43,079 bases of DNA from an uncultured Bacteroidota bacterium (lineage in GTDB: Bacteria; Bacteroidota; Bacteroidia; Flavobacteriales; Flavobacteriaceae): contig CACCYT010000006.1 in the NCBI GenBank assembly GCA_902550325.1, positions 1 through 43,079 on the forward strand, given 5' to 3'. Position 1 is the stretch's first letter, and each line of letters opens with the position of its first letter. The notes under the pieces were generated by a model. It saw only the letters and a program-made list of their open reading frames with translations. It was not told the origin of the DNA and searched no databases. Positions 33,255 through 41,968 of this stretch are shown piece after piece. Made by a program: the position numbers and the translations under genes.

Positions 33255-34663
33255 ATTTTTAGGGGGATGCCAAAATAGAACTCTAAAACTTTAATCTTAA
33301 ATATAAGATCATACTTAGAAATAATTAAATCAGACTGAGCAGATTCAAATCTTTGTTTGATCAATGAAAACTCATAAGAATCTATTGCCCCAAGATTAAA
33401 TTTCTCTTGAGCATATTCAAAAGATATTTTTCTTGACTCTAAAGATTTTTGTGAGGCTTCATACGCTTTCAAAGAACCTTTTGCATCGTTGTAAGCTTGA
33501 TTAATTGTGTTTTGTAGGTCAAGCTTAGTTTGAAACAAAAGATTTTCAGATCTTTCAACATTAACCTTACTCCTGTTTACATTTGTTCTGGTTGAAAAAT
33601 TATTAAGAACTGGAATTGATAAATTTAGACCAAAGTTTTGTCCTTTATTAGAATCAAACTGATCAATGAAGGATCTTGGCCCCTTAATAATGGTTTGTTG
33701 AAATGGTGCAACCACTGGTTGATTAGTACTTTGAACAAAACCAATTGGAACAAAATCAAAATCGCCAGTACCTACCAACCTATCACTGTATGCAATTCTA
33801 GAGCTAAAAGAGTAAAAAGCTGATAATCTTGGTTGTAAAAAACTCTTATTTAACTCTAGTGATTTTTTTGCAATTTCAACATTCGTCTCTGCAACTCTAA
33901 TTTCATTCTTGTTTTCAATAGCATAATTATAAATTTCATCAGGTGATTTATTCAATATTTCACTAAACTGTAAATCATAGTTTTCATCCACGATATCAAA
34001 TTCTTGATAGTCTTCAATTAGAATTAATTGGGTCAATGATAGCTTTGCAAGAGTAAGTGCATTTTCAGCGTCAATGAGAGATTTTTCAGCACTTGACTTA
34101 TTGGCTTCGATTTCATATAGATCACCAGAGGGTAAAACACCGTTTTCAATTAGCTCCTGAGCCTTAAACAAGTCTTCGATTGACAAATCATATTGAATTT
34201 TTTGAACCTTTAGCAGTTCTTTATTAAAGAGAATTTGAAGAAACGAATTGGCAACTAAGAGTGATATATTTTCCCTCATATCATCCAATTGGAACTTATT
34301 TGATAAGATATTTAAATTTGCCAAATGAAGTTGTTTGATGTTTTTTAAACCATTCAAAACATCGACATTAACATTTAGGTTCATTGATGTGAACTGAGTA
34401 GTAATATTTTCTAAAATTCCTGTTGTAATATCTTGATTCAAACCAACATTCCAAGAGTGAGAACTACCAATATTCAAGTTCGGAAGGAAATTTCCAATTG
34501 CATTTTTTTTATTTATTTCTGACTCTACAAAATTTAACTCAGATTGCTTAATGGATATATTTTTTTCTATTGCTCTCTCAACACATTCTTTTAATGTCCA
34601 CTTTTTTTGGGCGATTATACTAGTACTAAAAAGTAATAATGATAATAATAAAAATTTTCTCAT
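33251..34663 (-). CDS. TolC-family outer-membrane efflux protein
   Basis: A 470-residue protein with a signal peptide (about 1-18, ending IIAQ) and two OEP repeats: the first starts WTLKECVERAIEKNISIKQSE, the second region contains EIRVAETNVEIAKKSLELN. Gln/Asn-rich coiled helices near 360-440 complete the periplasmic tunnel. It forms the outer-membrane duct of the tripartite exporter encoded by the upstream MacA- and MacB-like genes; it begins three bases after the MacA-like stop and overlaps tsaB by four bases. Confidence 0.93.
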   Translation of the reverse strand: MRKFLLLSLLLFSTSIIAQKKWTLKECVERAIEKNISIKQSELNFVESEINKKNAIGNFLPNLNIGSSHSWNVGLNQDITTGILENITTQFTSMNLNVNVDVLNGLKNIKQLHLANLNILSNKFQLDDMRENISLLVANSFLQILFNKELLKVQKIQYDLSIEDLFKAQELIENGVLPSGDLYEIEANKSSAEKSLIDAENALTLAKLSLTQLILIEDYQEFDIVDENYDLQFSEILNKSPDEIYNYAIENKNEIRVAETNVEIAKKSLELNKSFLQPRLSAFYSFSSRIAYSDRLVGTGDFDFVPIGFVQSTNQPVVAPFQQTIIKGPRSFIDQFDSNKGQNFGLNLSIPVLNNFSTRTNVNRSKVNVERSENLLFQTKLDLQNTINQAYNDAKGSLKAYEASQKSLESRKISFEYAQEKFNLGAIDSYEFSLIKQRFESAQSDLIISKYDLIFKIKVLEFYFGIPLKI

Positions 34664-34666
34664 TTT

Positions 34667-35809
34667 CTATCTATCTAACTTATATTCATCATCAACATCT
34701 TCAACATCTCCTCTTTTTATAGGCTCAGTCTTATTCCAAACTTTAATTCTGTCGTCAAGACTGACCCCAGATAAAACTTCAGCGTATACTCCATCTGAAA
34801 TTCCTATTTCAATCTTTCTTTTTTCAAAATTTTGGTCAGAGATTTCAATTTCTACAAAGGCTTCTTTTGTTTTATTATCAAACTGAAGTAAATATTCATC
34901 TATTGCCAATACATTTTCTTTTACTTTAGTAACAATGGTCGCATTTGCACTGTAGCCGGCTCTTATAACATATTCATCATCCAAATAAACCTCTCCCTCA
35001 ATTTGGAACTGAATTGCACCTGCAACCTCAATGCCTTTTGGTGCTATTAGGGTTAACTTAGCCTCATATACTTTATCTTCAATTGCGCCAATTTCGATTT
35101 TTAATGGTAACCCCGTTCTAAGCTTACTAACCTCTCCCTCATCAACACGACCTTCAAATATCATTTTATTTAAATCTGCAACAGTGGCTATTGTAGTTCC
35201 AGGATTAAATGTATTGGCTTCAATTGCTTGATCACCTTCTTTAACAGGTACTTGTAAAATTGTTCCAGAAATTGTTGATCTAACATTAGTGTTTGTTAAT
35301 GCGGAACCTCCGATTGACCCAAGTCTAATTATTTGGAGGTCTGATTTTGCATTCTCCAAATTTTGTTTGTCCTGATTAAATCTCAGTTCAATTGAATTAA
35401 AATCTTGTTCTGAAATTATACCCTTTTCAAAAAGTTTTTTATTTCTATAATATTCTTTTTCAGAGTTTTGAAGGATTATTTGGGTTGTTTTAACTCTTCC
35501 CTCTGCACTATTAAGTGTTTGTTCATTAGGAATTACTTTAATCTTTGCTAATAAATCCCCAGCTTGAACTTGATCACCCTCATCAACATATATTTCCTGA
35601 ATAATACCACTAATCTGGGGAACAATATTAACTTCATCCTCGGGAACTACACTTCCAGTAGCTACAATTTTATCTTCAATTGTTTTATTTTTTAATTGTT
35701 CTGTTTCATAAGTAATTGCTGACCGACTATTGGTTTTAATATAGTAGGCTATGGAAAATAACAAGCCTAATGCTATTAAAACGAATCCAATATTTTTTAT
35801 GTTTTTCAT
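34667..35809 (-). CDS. MacA/HlyD-type periplasmic adaptor subunit
   Basis: A 380-residue membrane-fusion protein with an N-terminal membrane anchor (about residues 7-25), a lipoyl-like half (IIQEIYVDEGDQVQAGDLLAKI), an alpha-helical hairpin (about 85-150), the second lipoyl half (GTILQVPVKEGDQAIE) and a beta-barrel with ATVADLNKMIFEGRVDEGEV. MacA-type adaptors bridge a MacB permease and TolC. It lies between the two permease genes and the TolC gene, which supports this function. The cargo is not known. Confidence 0.9.
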   Translation of the reverse strand: MKNIKNIGFVLIALGLLFSIAYYIKTNSRSAITYETEQLKNKTIEDKIVATGSVVPEDEVNIVPQISGIIQEIYVDEGDQVQAGDLLAKIKVIPNEQTLNSAEGRVKTTQIILQNSEKEYYRNKKLFEKGIISEQDFNSIELRFNQDKQNLENAKSDLQIIRLGSIGGSALTNTNVRSTISGTILQVPVKEGDQAIEANTFNPGTTIATVADLNKMIFEGRVDEGEVSKLRTGLPLKIEIGAIEDKVYEAKLTLIAPKGIEVAGAIQFQIEGEVYLDDEYVIRAGYSANATIVTKVKENVLAIDEYLLQFDNKTKEAFVEIEISDQNFEKRKIEIGISDGVYAEVLSGVSLDDRIKVWNKTEPIKRGDVEDVDDEYKLDR

Positions 35810-35828
35810 ATAATTATCAAAATTAAAA

Positions 35829-37094
35829 TTATTCTTCTCTCAATGCCTCAATTGGCCTAATTTTTACTGCTTTTTGAGCTGGTATCATCCCAATTAAACA
35901 TCCTAAAGTAATCATAAGAAATAATGCTCCAAAAATAAATTTCAATGGTACTGTAGGGTTTGTATATGGGAAATCTGTTAGATCCTTCGTTCCATAATTT
36001 ATTGAAAATAGGACTATTGTTGCTAAAATGATTCCAATTATTCCAGCTATCAAAGTTAAAAATATGGATTCGATAAGAATCTGATTTCTAACCTGTCTAG
36101 GTGTAGCTCCCAACGCCCTACGTATGCCAATTTCTTTTGTTCTTTCGTTAACAGATATCAATAATATATTTCCAATACCTATTACACCAGCTAATATTGT
36201 AACCAATCCAACTATTAGGGAAAGAAATGACAAACCATTAACAAAATTTAGAGTATCATTAAAAACTTTACCTAAGTTAAAAGCTCCTAAACCTTCTTCA
36301 TCATCTGGGTTTATATTATGAATGTCTTTTAAAACACTTTTCACTTCCTTTTCAACTTTTACAACATCAGCGTCTTTATAAGCAGACATCATAAAGAAAC
36401 CTACATTATCTCCAGAGTTAAACAAATCCTTGAATGTTACAAAGGGAATGTATATATCACCATCATCTCCAAATCCACCTCCTTGAACAAATTTGTGAAC
36501 ACCAATTACTTTAAATGTAATGCTATTGATGGAAATAAATTTACCAATTGGTTTTTCACCTTTTTCAAAAAGCTCTTTTAATGTTCTTTCGCCTATTACG
36601 CACACTTTTCTTGAAAAAGTCATATCATTTTCATTTATAAACCTTCCTCCATCATAGACTTTTGATGTTGCAATCTTAATATATTCAGGATATTCACCGT
36701 AAATTGCGTAAGTACCTGTCTTTGATCCGCGAACTACATTACCTCCAGATGATCCAAAAACACCTCTCACATTTCTTGGTGCAATAAATTCTATTTCTGG
36801 AACTCTTTTTTTTATAATTTCAACATCTCCAACCTTAAGTCGAATACCCCTACGAGCCTTATATCCTTTGTATGGAAGTGATGTGTATTGTCCCCAGACA
36901 AATAAACTATTTGATGAAATTGATGCAAAAGCTTTTTCAAATCCATTGTCCAAACCTTTTGCAGTTCCCGAAAGTGTAATAAAAATAAAGATTCCCCATA
37001 AAACTCCAATCATGGTAATTACAGTTCTAACCCTATTTTTACTTATAGATCCAAATATTTCTTGCCATGTATCTTTCTCAAACAATTCTTTCAT
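35829..37094 (-). CDS. MacB-like ABC transporter permease (second of two)
   Basis: A 421-residue FtsX/MacB-type permease: one N-terminal membrane helix (about 22-45, VRTVITMIGVLWGIFIFITL), a large periplasmic MacB core domain (about 60-275), and three C-terminal helices (about 285-410), including the EIGIRRALGATPRQVRNQIL motif. It lacks an ATPase domain of its own, unlike E. coli MacB. It follows the first permease with no gap and both presumably share the downstream-encoded adaptor and the upstream ATPase. Confidence 0.9.
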   Translation of the reverse strand: MKELFEKDTWQEIFGSISKNRVRTVITMIGVLWGIFIFITLSGTAKGLDNGFEKAFASISSNSLFVWGQYTSLPYKGYKARRGIRLKVGDVEIIKKRVPEIEFIAPRNVRGVFGSSGGNVVRGSKTGTYAIYGEYPEYIKIATSKVYDGGRFINENDMTFSRKVCVIGERTLKELFEKGEKPIGKFISINSITFKVIGVHKFVQGGGFGDDGDIYIPFVTFKDLFNSGDNVGFFMMSAYKDADVVKVEKEVKSVLKDIHNINPDDEEGLGAFNLGKVFNDTLNFVNGLSFLSLIVGLVTILAGVIGIGNILLISVNERTKEIGIRRALGATPRQVRNQILIESIFLTLIAGIIGIILATIVLFSINYGTKDLTDFPYTNPTVPLKFIFGALFLMITLGCLIGMIPAQKAVKIRPIEALREE

Positions 37095-38327
37095 TTATTT
37101 TTCATTTAATGCTTTTATTGGTTTGATCGTAGCAGCTTTCTTGGCGGGAATATATCCAGCTAATGCTCCAAATAATACTAACATAAGTGTTGCAACAATA
37201 GCGAAGTTGAAATCAACATATGGGTCGGTAATAAAGTATGTTTTTTCTAATTTATCACCAATGGATGAAAGAAGTAGCACACCAAAAAATAATCCCACAT
37301 AGCCTGAAATCGTGGTTATAAAAATTGATTCTTGTAAAACAAGTGCGATTATAGAATTTGGGGTAGCGCCAATTGCTTTTCTTATCCCAAATTCTTTGTT
37401 TCTCTCTTTAATTACAAAAACCATAATATTAGAAATTCCAATTATTCCAGCAAACAAAGTACCTATTCCTATAAAAATTATCATATAATTTAAGGCGTCT
37501 GAAAATTGCTCATTTTGTTGCATATCATTGGAAGCACTTCTTACAGATATTCCTTTGGGATCATTAGGGGCAATCTTTTTTTTACTCTTTAAATATTTTT
37601 TAATATTTTTTTCAAATTCAATTGCACCATCATAACCAATATCAGGATTGTACGATACTATAATTTGATCAACCTCATCGGAACTTTTTAAAATTGATTG
37701 AAGTGTGGTATAAGAGCAATAAATCATTCGTTCCTCATTGTCCCCTCCATCATCCTGAAAAACTCCAACAACTTTCCAAGATCTACCTCCGCCATTTACA
37801 AATTTTCCAATTGGATCTTCGTTTTCAAACAAATCTTGCTTTACAAGTCTTCCAATTACAACATTTCTTTCTTTGTTAAAAATATCCGCTTCATTTATAT
37901 ATCTACCATCCATGATAACTGTCATTTCATTAAACTGATGATGAGGACCTACGCCTCTAACAGTATAATTATTTGATTTTAATCTATATCCTACCTCACT
38001 TGAAATAGTAATTCTAGGTGTAATACCGTTTATAAAAAAATTAAACTTATTTTGAATATCTTCCAAGTCCTCATTTTTAAATCTAATTCTTCTGTTTGAT
38101 TCATATCCAGCGTAAGGTTTAGATGTCCTGCTCCCGTTAATCCATATTGTGTTCAATTGATCATCTTTAAAATACTTTTCAAATGTATTTTCTAAACCGT
38201 TAGCAAGACCAAAAAGCATAATAAAAATAAAAATCCCTAGAGCAACAGTAAATCCAGCCAAAAAGGTTCTTAATTTATTTTTTTTAATAGTTTCAAAAAT
38301 TTCTATCCAGCGGTCTTTATCAAACAT
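37095..38327 (-). CDS. MacB-like ABC transporter permease (first of two)
   Basis: A 410-residue paralogue of the following permease, with the same plan: N-terminal helix (about 18-42), MacB core domain and C-terminal three-helix FtsX domain containing EFGIRKAIGATPNSIIALVL. The two share motifs such as the RxxRxRxxD stretch after helix 1 (YAGYESNRRIRFKNED here, YKGYKARRGIRLKVGD in the other), indicating a tandem duplication. Its gene directly abuts the ATPase gene (38328) and the second permease, so a heterodimeric permease is likely. Confidence 0.9.
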   Translation of the reverse strand: MFDKDRWIEIFETIKKNKLRTFLAGFTVALGIFIFIMLFGLANGLENTFEKYFKDDQLNTIWINGSRTSKPYAGYESNRRIRFKNEDLEDIQNKFNFFINGITPRITISSEVGYRLKSNNYTVRGVGPHHQFNEMTVIMDGRYINEADIFNKERNVVIGRLVKQDLFENEDPIGKFVNGGGRSWKVVGVFQDDGGDNEERMIYCSYTTLQSILKSSDEVDQIIVSYNPDIGYDGAIEFEKNIKKYLKSKKKIAPNDPKGISVRSASNDMQQNEQFSDALNYMIIFIGIGTLFAGIIGISNIMVFVIKERNKEFGIRKAIGATPNSIIALVLQESIFITTISGYVGLFFGVLLLSSIGDKLEKTYFITDPYVDFNFAIVATLMLVLFGALAGYIPAKKAATIKPIKALNEK

Positions 38328-39017
38328 TTATAAAACTTTTTGCTTTATTTTTTTATCCTCTACAATAACTCCATCTTTGAGTTTAACAATTCTTTTACAC
38401 ATTTTGGCAATATCTTCCTCATGAGTCACTACTAGAATTGTTTTACCAGAGTTATTAATTTTTTGAATTAAAGACATTACCTCTGCAGATGTATTGGAAT
38501 CTAGTGCCCCCGTAGGTTCATCAGCTAATAAAACTTTGGGTTTTGAGACCATTGCCCTAGCGATTGCCACTCTTTGCTTCTGACCCCCAGATAACTCACT
38601 AGGTAAGTGAGATGCCCAATTTTTGAGACCTACATTATCTAAATAATCGAGTGCTGTTTTTTCTCTTTCTTTTCTTTTTATTCCCTGATAGTACAAGGGT
38701 AGTATGACATTATCAACTGCTGATTTATAATTAATCAAATTGAACGATTGAAAAACAAAGCCCAGGAATTTATTTCTGTAATTAGCAGCTTTTGTTTCGT
38801 TCAAATCTTTAATTAAAATGTTATCAAGTTCGTATGAACCCTTATCATAATTATCCAACATTCCAATAATATTTAATAAAGTTGATTTACCTGAACCAGA
38901 TGAGCCCATTATTGCTACCAATTCTCCCTCACTGACAGAAAAGTTAATTCCTTTAAGTACGTGAAGGGAATTAGATCCCATATTATAAGATTTATGTAAA
39001 TTCTTAATGTTAATCAT
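38328..39017 (-). CDS. ABC transporter ATPase of the MacB/LolD group
   Basis: A 229-residue nucleotide-binding subunit with Walker A GSSGSGKST (38-46), Q-loop VFQSFNLI, signature LSGGQKQRVAIARAM, Walker B VLLADEPTGALD and the H-loop VVTHEED. It is the separate ATPase for the two permeases that follow. Sequence context (MacA and TolC partners downstream) indicates a MacB-type mechanotransmitting exporter, not a LolCDE system. Its ATG overlaps the upstream gene stop by four bases. Confidence 0.95.
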   Translation of the reverse strand: MINIKNLHKSYNMGSNSLHVLKGINFSVSEGELVAIMGSSGSGKSTLLNIIGMLDNYDKGSYELDNILIKDLNETKAANYRNKFLGFVFQSFNLINYKSAVDNVILPLYYQGIKRKEREKTALDYLDNVGLKNWASHLPSELSGGQKQRVAIARAMVSKPKVLLADEPTGALDSNTSAEVMSLIQKINNSGKTILVVTHEEDIAKMCKRIVKLKDGVIVEDKKIKQKVL

Positions 39018-39802
39018 TTAAAATTTTTGATTTCCAAATTATCGTAAAATGTGGCATATGATGTTGATATATAAGGGGCTAAAATCAAAAATCCAAAAAA
39101 GAGTGTGAAAATACTAAGTAGAATCCAACCAATAAAGCTAAGCTGAAGAAGTAAAAATTTTATCTTATTTGTATACATCAAACCCCAACTCATTGTAATG
39201 GCTTCTAAACCATTTTTAGGTTTGCCATCCGCCAATAAGTAATAAGACTGTGAAATACCTAAACCAACAATAGTACAAGGTAATAGAACAATAAAAAGAA
39301 AAGAAAAAAATAAGGAACTTGCACTAAAGTTTGCAAGCTCAGGATCAATGCTGTAATTATAATCATATAAATAAACTTCAGGGCCAGAATTATTAAGGGA
39401 ATTCATAAACGAGTTGAACATTTCTATCAATGAGCTAACTGGTTCAAAACCACCAAACATCACAAATGCCCAGAATACTGTACAAATAATAAAAATAACA
39501 GTAATTATTAAACCACTTAACAGATAAGTAATAATTGAGTCAATTATAATTTTTTTTGATTTAAAAGCCATAAATAAATCTTCGATCTCTGCTTTTTCAT
39601 TGCGTGCAATTTTTAAAAAAAAGAAACAGTAACCAACATATAATGCGCCTGTGAGAAATATTTGCAATAAAAAACCTATAAAGGGTAATGAGCTCATTGT
39701 GATTGATACAATAAAAAATAAAATTATTGCTCCAACTGCAATACCTAAATCTTGCTTTAAATTCTTCCAAGCTTTGGATCTAATGGTTGTGTTTGTTAAC
39801 AT
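39014..39802 (-). CDS. Multispanning membrane protein (DUF975-like), function unknown
   Basis: A 262-residue hydrophobic protein with about five to six membrane segments. It begins MLTNTTIRSKAWKNLKQDLG, a charged N-terminus typical of DUF975 proteins, and includes FLTGALYVGYCFFFLKIARNEKAEIEDLFMAFK near residue 55-90, also a DUF975-like feature. I started at ATG 39802; a TTG five codons upstream is possible. Its stop overlaps the ATPase start (ATGA), so it heads the exporter operon; whether it serves the exporter is unknown. A -7-like TAGTTTTG lies at 39822-39815. Confidence 0.72.
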   Translation of the reverse strand: MLTNTTIRSKAWKNLKQDLGIAVGAIILFFIVSITMSSLPFIGFLLQIFLTGALYVGYCFFFLKIARNEKAEIEDLFMAFKSKKIIIDSIITYLLSGLIITVIFIICTVFWAFVMFGGFEPVSSLIEMFNSFMNSLNNSGPEVYLYDYNYSIDPELANFSASSLFFSFLFIVLLPCTIVGLGISQSYYLLADGKPKNGLEAITMSWGLMYTNKIKFLLLQLSFIGWILLSIFTLFFGFLILAPYISTSYATFYDNLEIKNFK

Positions 39803-39885
39803 AATATAAGGGTGCAAAACTAATAATTTAAATCAATAAATTATTTTAATTTTCATGATTTAAGACAAACTTAAACTAAGAAGGT

Positions 39886-40056
39886 TTATTTTTTTTTAAA
39901 AAATTTGATGTATAAAATGTAAGCGGTGAGTGCGGCAAGTAGATAAGGAATAGCCATAAGGTATATAATACCATCATTTAAACTTTCAGCAGTTTTTTCA
40001 TCTGCTCCAGATTCTAAAACAGCTTTACACATGGAACATTGTATTGAATCAAGCAT
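39886..40056 (-). CDS. Small CxxC membrane protein of the cytochrome oxidase cluster, function unknown
   Basis: A 56-residue protein: a short N-terminus with a CSMC motif (Cys7 and Cys10), an Asp/Glu/Ser segment (ESGADEKTAESLNDG) and a hydrophobic helix (about 31-50) ending in lysines. The ATG at 40056 overlaps the DUF420 stop by one base (TAATG), strong support for a real, coupled gene. I recall similar small proteins with a Cys motif followed by 'NDGIxYLMAIPY' in Flavobacteriia; relatives often carry a signal peptide, which is not visible here. A metal- or redox-related role with the oxidase is inferred from the context only. Confidence 0.72.
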   Translation of the reverse strand: MLDSIQCSMCKAVLESGADEKTAESLNDGIIYLMAIPYLLAALTAYILYIKFFKKK

Positions 40057-40643
40057 TAGTAGTATGGAGATATCATTAAATAAACAATAACACCAGTTAT
40101 GGCAACATATAACCAAATAGGGAATGTTACTTTGGCAATTTTTTTATGTAATTTGAAGTTTGCCTGAATAGCTCTGCTGTAACTAGTCAAAACAAGAGGA
40201 ATAACAGCCACAGACAATAAAATATGTGTTATCAAAATAAAGTAATAGACATAAGCAATGAACCCTTCTCCACCAAATGGAGTTGGATCTGTTGTCATAT
40301 GATAAGCTATGTACATTACTAGAAACATTAAAGAGAGTGCAATGCACGCTTTCATTAAGTATTCATGAATTTTTCGTTTACCATTCTTAATATAATAGAC
40401 GGCAGTTATTAGTAACAAGGCAGTTAATCCGTTGATTAAGGCATAAACTGGTGGTAGAAAAGTTAACGGCTCAATAAATGGCAAATTATCAAGTAGAATA
40501 ATTGGATCATTATTCGGAATTCGCATATCAAAGATTAGTTTATTTTGATCCCACTTTGTAAACAACAGTAATGCAACAACAATTGGAACCACTGCAGAAA
40601 CAATCCAGATCAATATGTTGTAAACCTTATTTACCTTAGCCAT
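40056..40643 (-). CDS. DUF420 membrane protein of the cytochrome oxidase cluster
   Basis: A 195-residue integral membrane protein with about five helices. The conserved central block is YEYLMKAC-like (HEYLMKACIALSLMFLVMYIAYHMT) and FILITHILLSVAVIPLVL; two histidines lie at or near the membrane borders, as is common in DUF420. The family occurs next to cytochrome oxidase genes and is thought to aid oxidase assembly or act in cytochrome oxidase biogenesis. The gene overlaps sco by eight bases at its start and the small CxxC gene by one base at its end. Confidence 0.87.
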   Translation of the reverse strand: MAKVNKVYNILIWIVSAVVPIVVALLLFTKWDQNKLIFDMRIPNNDPIILLDNLPFIEPLTFLPPVYALINGLTALLLITAVYYIKNGKRKIHEYLMKACIALSLMFLVMYIAYHMTTDPTPFGGEGFIAYVYYFILITHILLSVAVIPLVLTSYSRAIQANFKLHKKIAKVTFPIWLYVAITGVIVYLMISPYY

Positions 40644-41343
40644 TTTTTAATAATATTTTAATATCTTCTTTAATCATATCAATACCTTGTAGTTTATTTC
40701 CAACTGAGGAAATTCCTAAGTAATAAACAATCGGATTACCGTTACTATCTCTTCGAGAGCGAATGTATCCATTTTTATCAATTAATGCAAAAAACCCTTG
40801 ATGTTCAAAACCACCTGCAACAGCTGGATTTACACCCGAAAAAATATTAAACCCACTGTTTGATAATTCATAAACAGAATCAATTGCTCCTGTTAAAAAA
40901 TGCCAATTTTTTGACTTTACCTTTAATCTTTCAGCATATTCTTTTAAAACAACAGGTGTATCATTGATTGGATCGATAGTAAATGAGGCAATACCAAAAT
41001 CCCTCCTATCTCCAAACTCTTCATCTAATATCCTCATATTCTGATTCATTTCGATACATATTGAGGGGCAAGTAGTGAAAAAAAACTCAGCAACATAAAC
41101 TTTTCCATTGTAATCTTCATTCGATATGTATAAATTGTCTTGATTCTTAAATATAAAATCTGGGACTCTTCGTGCTTCTCCATTTAATTTTACATAAGCC
41201 AATTTTGACTCATTACTGACTTCCTTTGTTCTACTAGAATCTACGACACTTTCGGTTTTTATACGTTTATAAATTTTTGGTAAAAAAATAAATCCAAAAA
41301 CAATAATGATTATGAAAGATACTATGGTTAAATTTTTCTTCAC
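40636..41343 (-). CDS. SCO1/SenC/PrrC-family copper chaperone
   Basis: A 235-residue membrane-anchored thioredoxin-like protein: an N-terminal helix (about 5-24), then the copper-binding motif CPSIC (Cys92 and Cys96) in FFFTTCPSICIEMNQNM, and the third ligand His181 in EHQGFFALIDKNG. This is the full SCO copper site, used to load the CuA centre of cytochrome oxidase subunit II. The start is GTG at 41343, overlapping the stop of the SCO-like gene by one base. It lies between cox4 and DUF420 in the oxidase cluster. Confidence 0.93.
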   Translation of the reverse strand: MKKNLTIVSFIIIIVFGFIFLPKIYKRIKTESVVDSSRTKEVSNESKLAYVKLNGEARRVPDFIFKNQDNLYISNEDYNGKVYVAEFFFTTCPSICIEMNQNMRILDEEFGDRRDFGIASFTIDPINDTPVVLKEYAERLKVKSKNWHFLTGAIDSVYELSNSGFNIFSGVNPAVAGGFEHQGFFALIDKNGYIRSRRDSNGNPIVYYLGISSVGNKLQGIDMIKEDIKILLKNG

Positions 41344-41957
41344 TAGTTATTAGAAATACTATTCTTTTTAAGTGCAAGTCTATATTCAGCTAACATAATT
41401 TTAATATCGTCTACCATATAATTATTTAATTCGGCGACAGATCGAATATCATAACCAAACTTTATACCATCTGAATCATTTCTTCCTCTAAGAAAACCGT
41501 TCTTATCAATTATAAAGACATAAGGCGATCCCCCAAATTCATCAAGTTCAAGATCTGTTCTTAAACTTTTGAAAATATTTTTTGTGTCTTCAGAGTGCTG
41601 GAAAAGGAAAAACCATTTTGTCATTTCTGTATTTGTACCAGTGCTCAATTGGCCAACTAAATCCTCAATTTGTTTCTTAATTTCAATTGGTCCTAAAGCA
41701 ATGAATTGAAAATCATTAAACTGATAAAATCTTTTATAAATTTTTTGATTCAGATTTAATATATCACCTTTTTTTTTCTGAATATTATTTAAAATTGAAA
41801 TTTTATTATCAAAGGTTTTTTCAGAGAATGTATCAACATTCAAAACATCTTTTTCTAGTATTGGAAGCTTAGCAAAATTATTTATTCCAGAGGCAAAAAA
41901 TAAATATGCCACGAGAGGCAACACAAAAAGGATTGTAAGAACAAAATACTTTTTCAA
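41343..41957 (-). CDS. SCO-like membrane protein without any cysteine
   Basis: About 204 residues: one N-terminal membrane helix (FVLTILFVLPLVAYLFF) and a soluble domain that resembles a thioredoxin fold of the SCO type: the block GGSPYVFIIDKNGFLRGRND parallels GFFALIDKNGYIRSRRDSNG of the adjacent SCO protein. It contains no cysteine at all, so it cannot bind copper through CxxxC or act as a thiol oxidoreductase. It may be a scaffold or structural partner of SCO. A TTG at 41957 is my start because the helix then begins MKKYF; a TTG at 41981 would overlap cox4 by 13 bases. Confidence 0.8.
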   Translation of the reverse strand: MKKYFVLTILFVLPLVAYLFFASGINNFAKLPILEKDVLNVDTFSEKTFDNKISILNNIQKKKGDILNLNQKIYKRFYQFNDFQFIALGPIEIKKQIEDLVGQLSTGTNTEMTKWFFLFQHSEDTKNIFKSLRTDLELDEFGGSPYVFIIDKNGFLRGRNDSDGIKFGYDIRSVAELNNYMVDDIKIMLAEYRLALKKNSISNN

Positions 41958-41968
41958 TGGAATAATAT

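Noticed and set aside
38328-39017. The ABC ATPase as LolD of a lipoprotein-release system
   Set aside because: The adjacent MacA-like adaptor and TolC-like channel indicate a tripartite exporter instead.
39822-39845. A 9-bp inverted repeat (AATAATTTA/TAAATTATT) between the oxidase cluster and the exporter operon
   Set aside because: The stem is entirely A/T and is not followed by a clear T run; it may be chance in A/T-rich sequence.
40057-40116. A longer reading of the small CxxC protein starting at TTG 40116
   Set aside because: It would overlap DUF420 by 60 bases and adds no recognisable signal peptide; the TAATG overlap favours the ATG at 40056.
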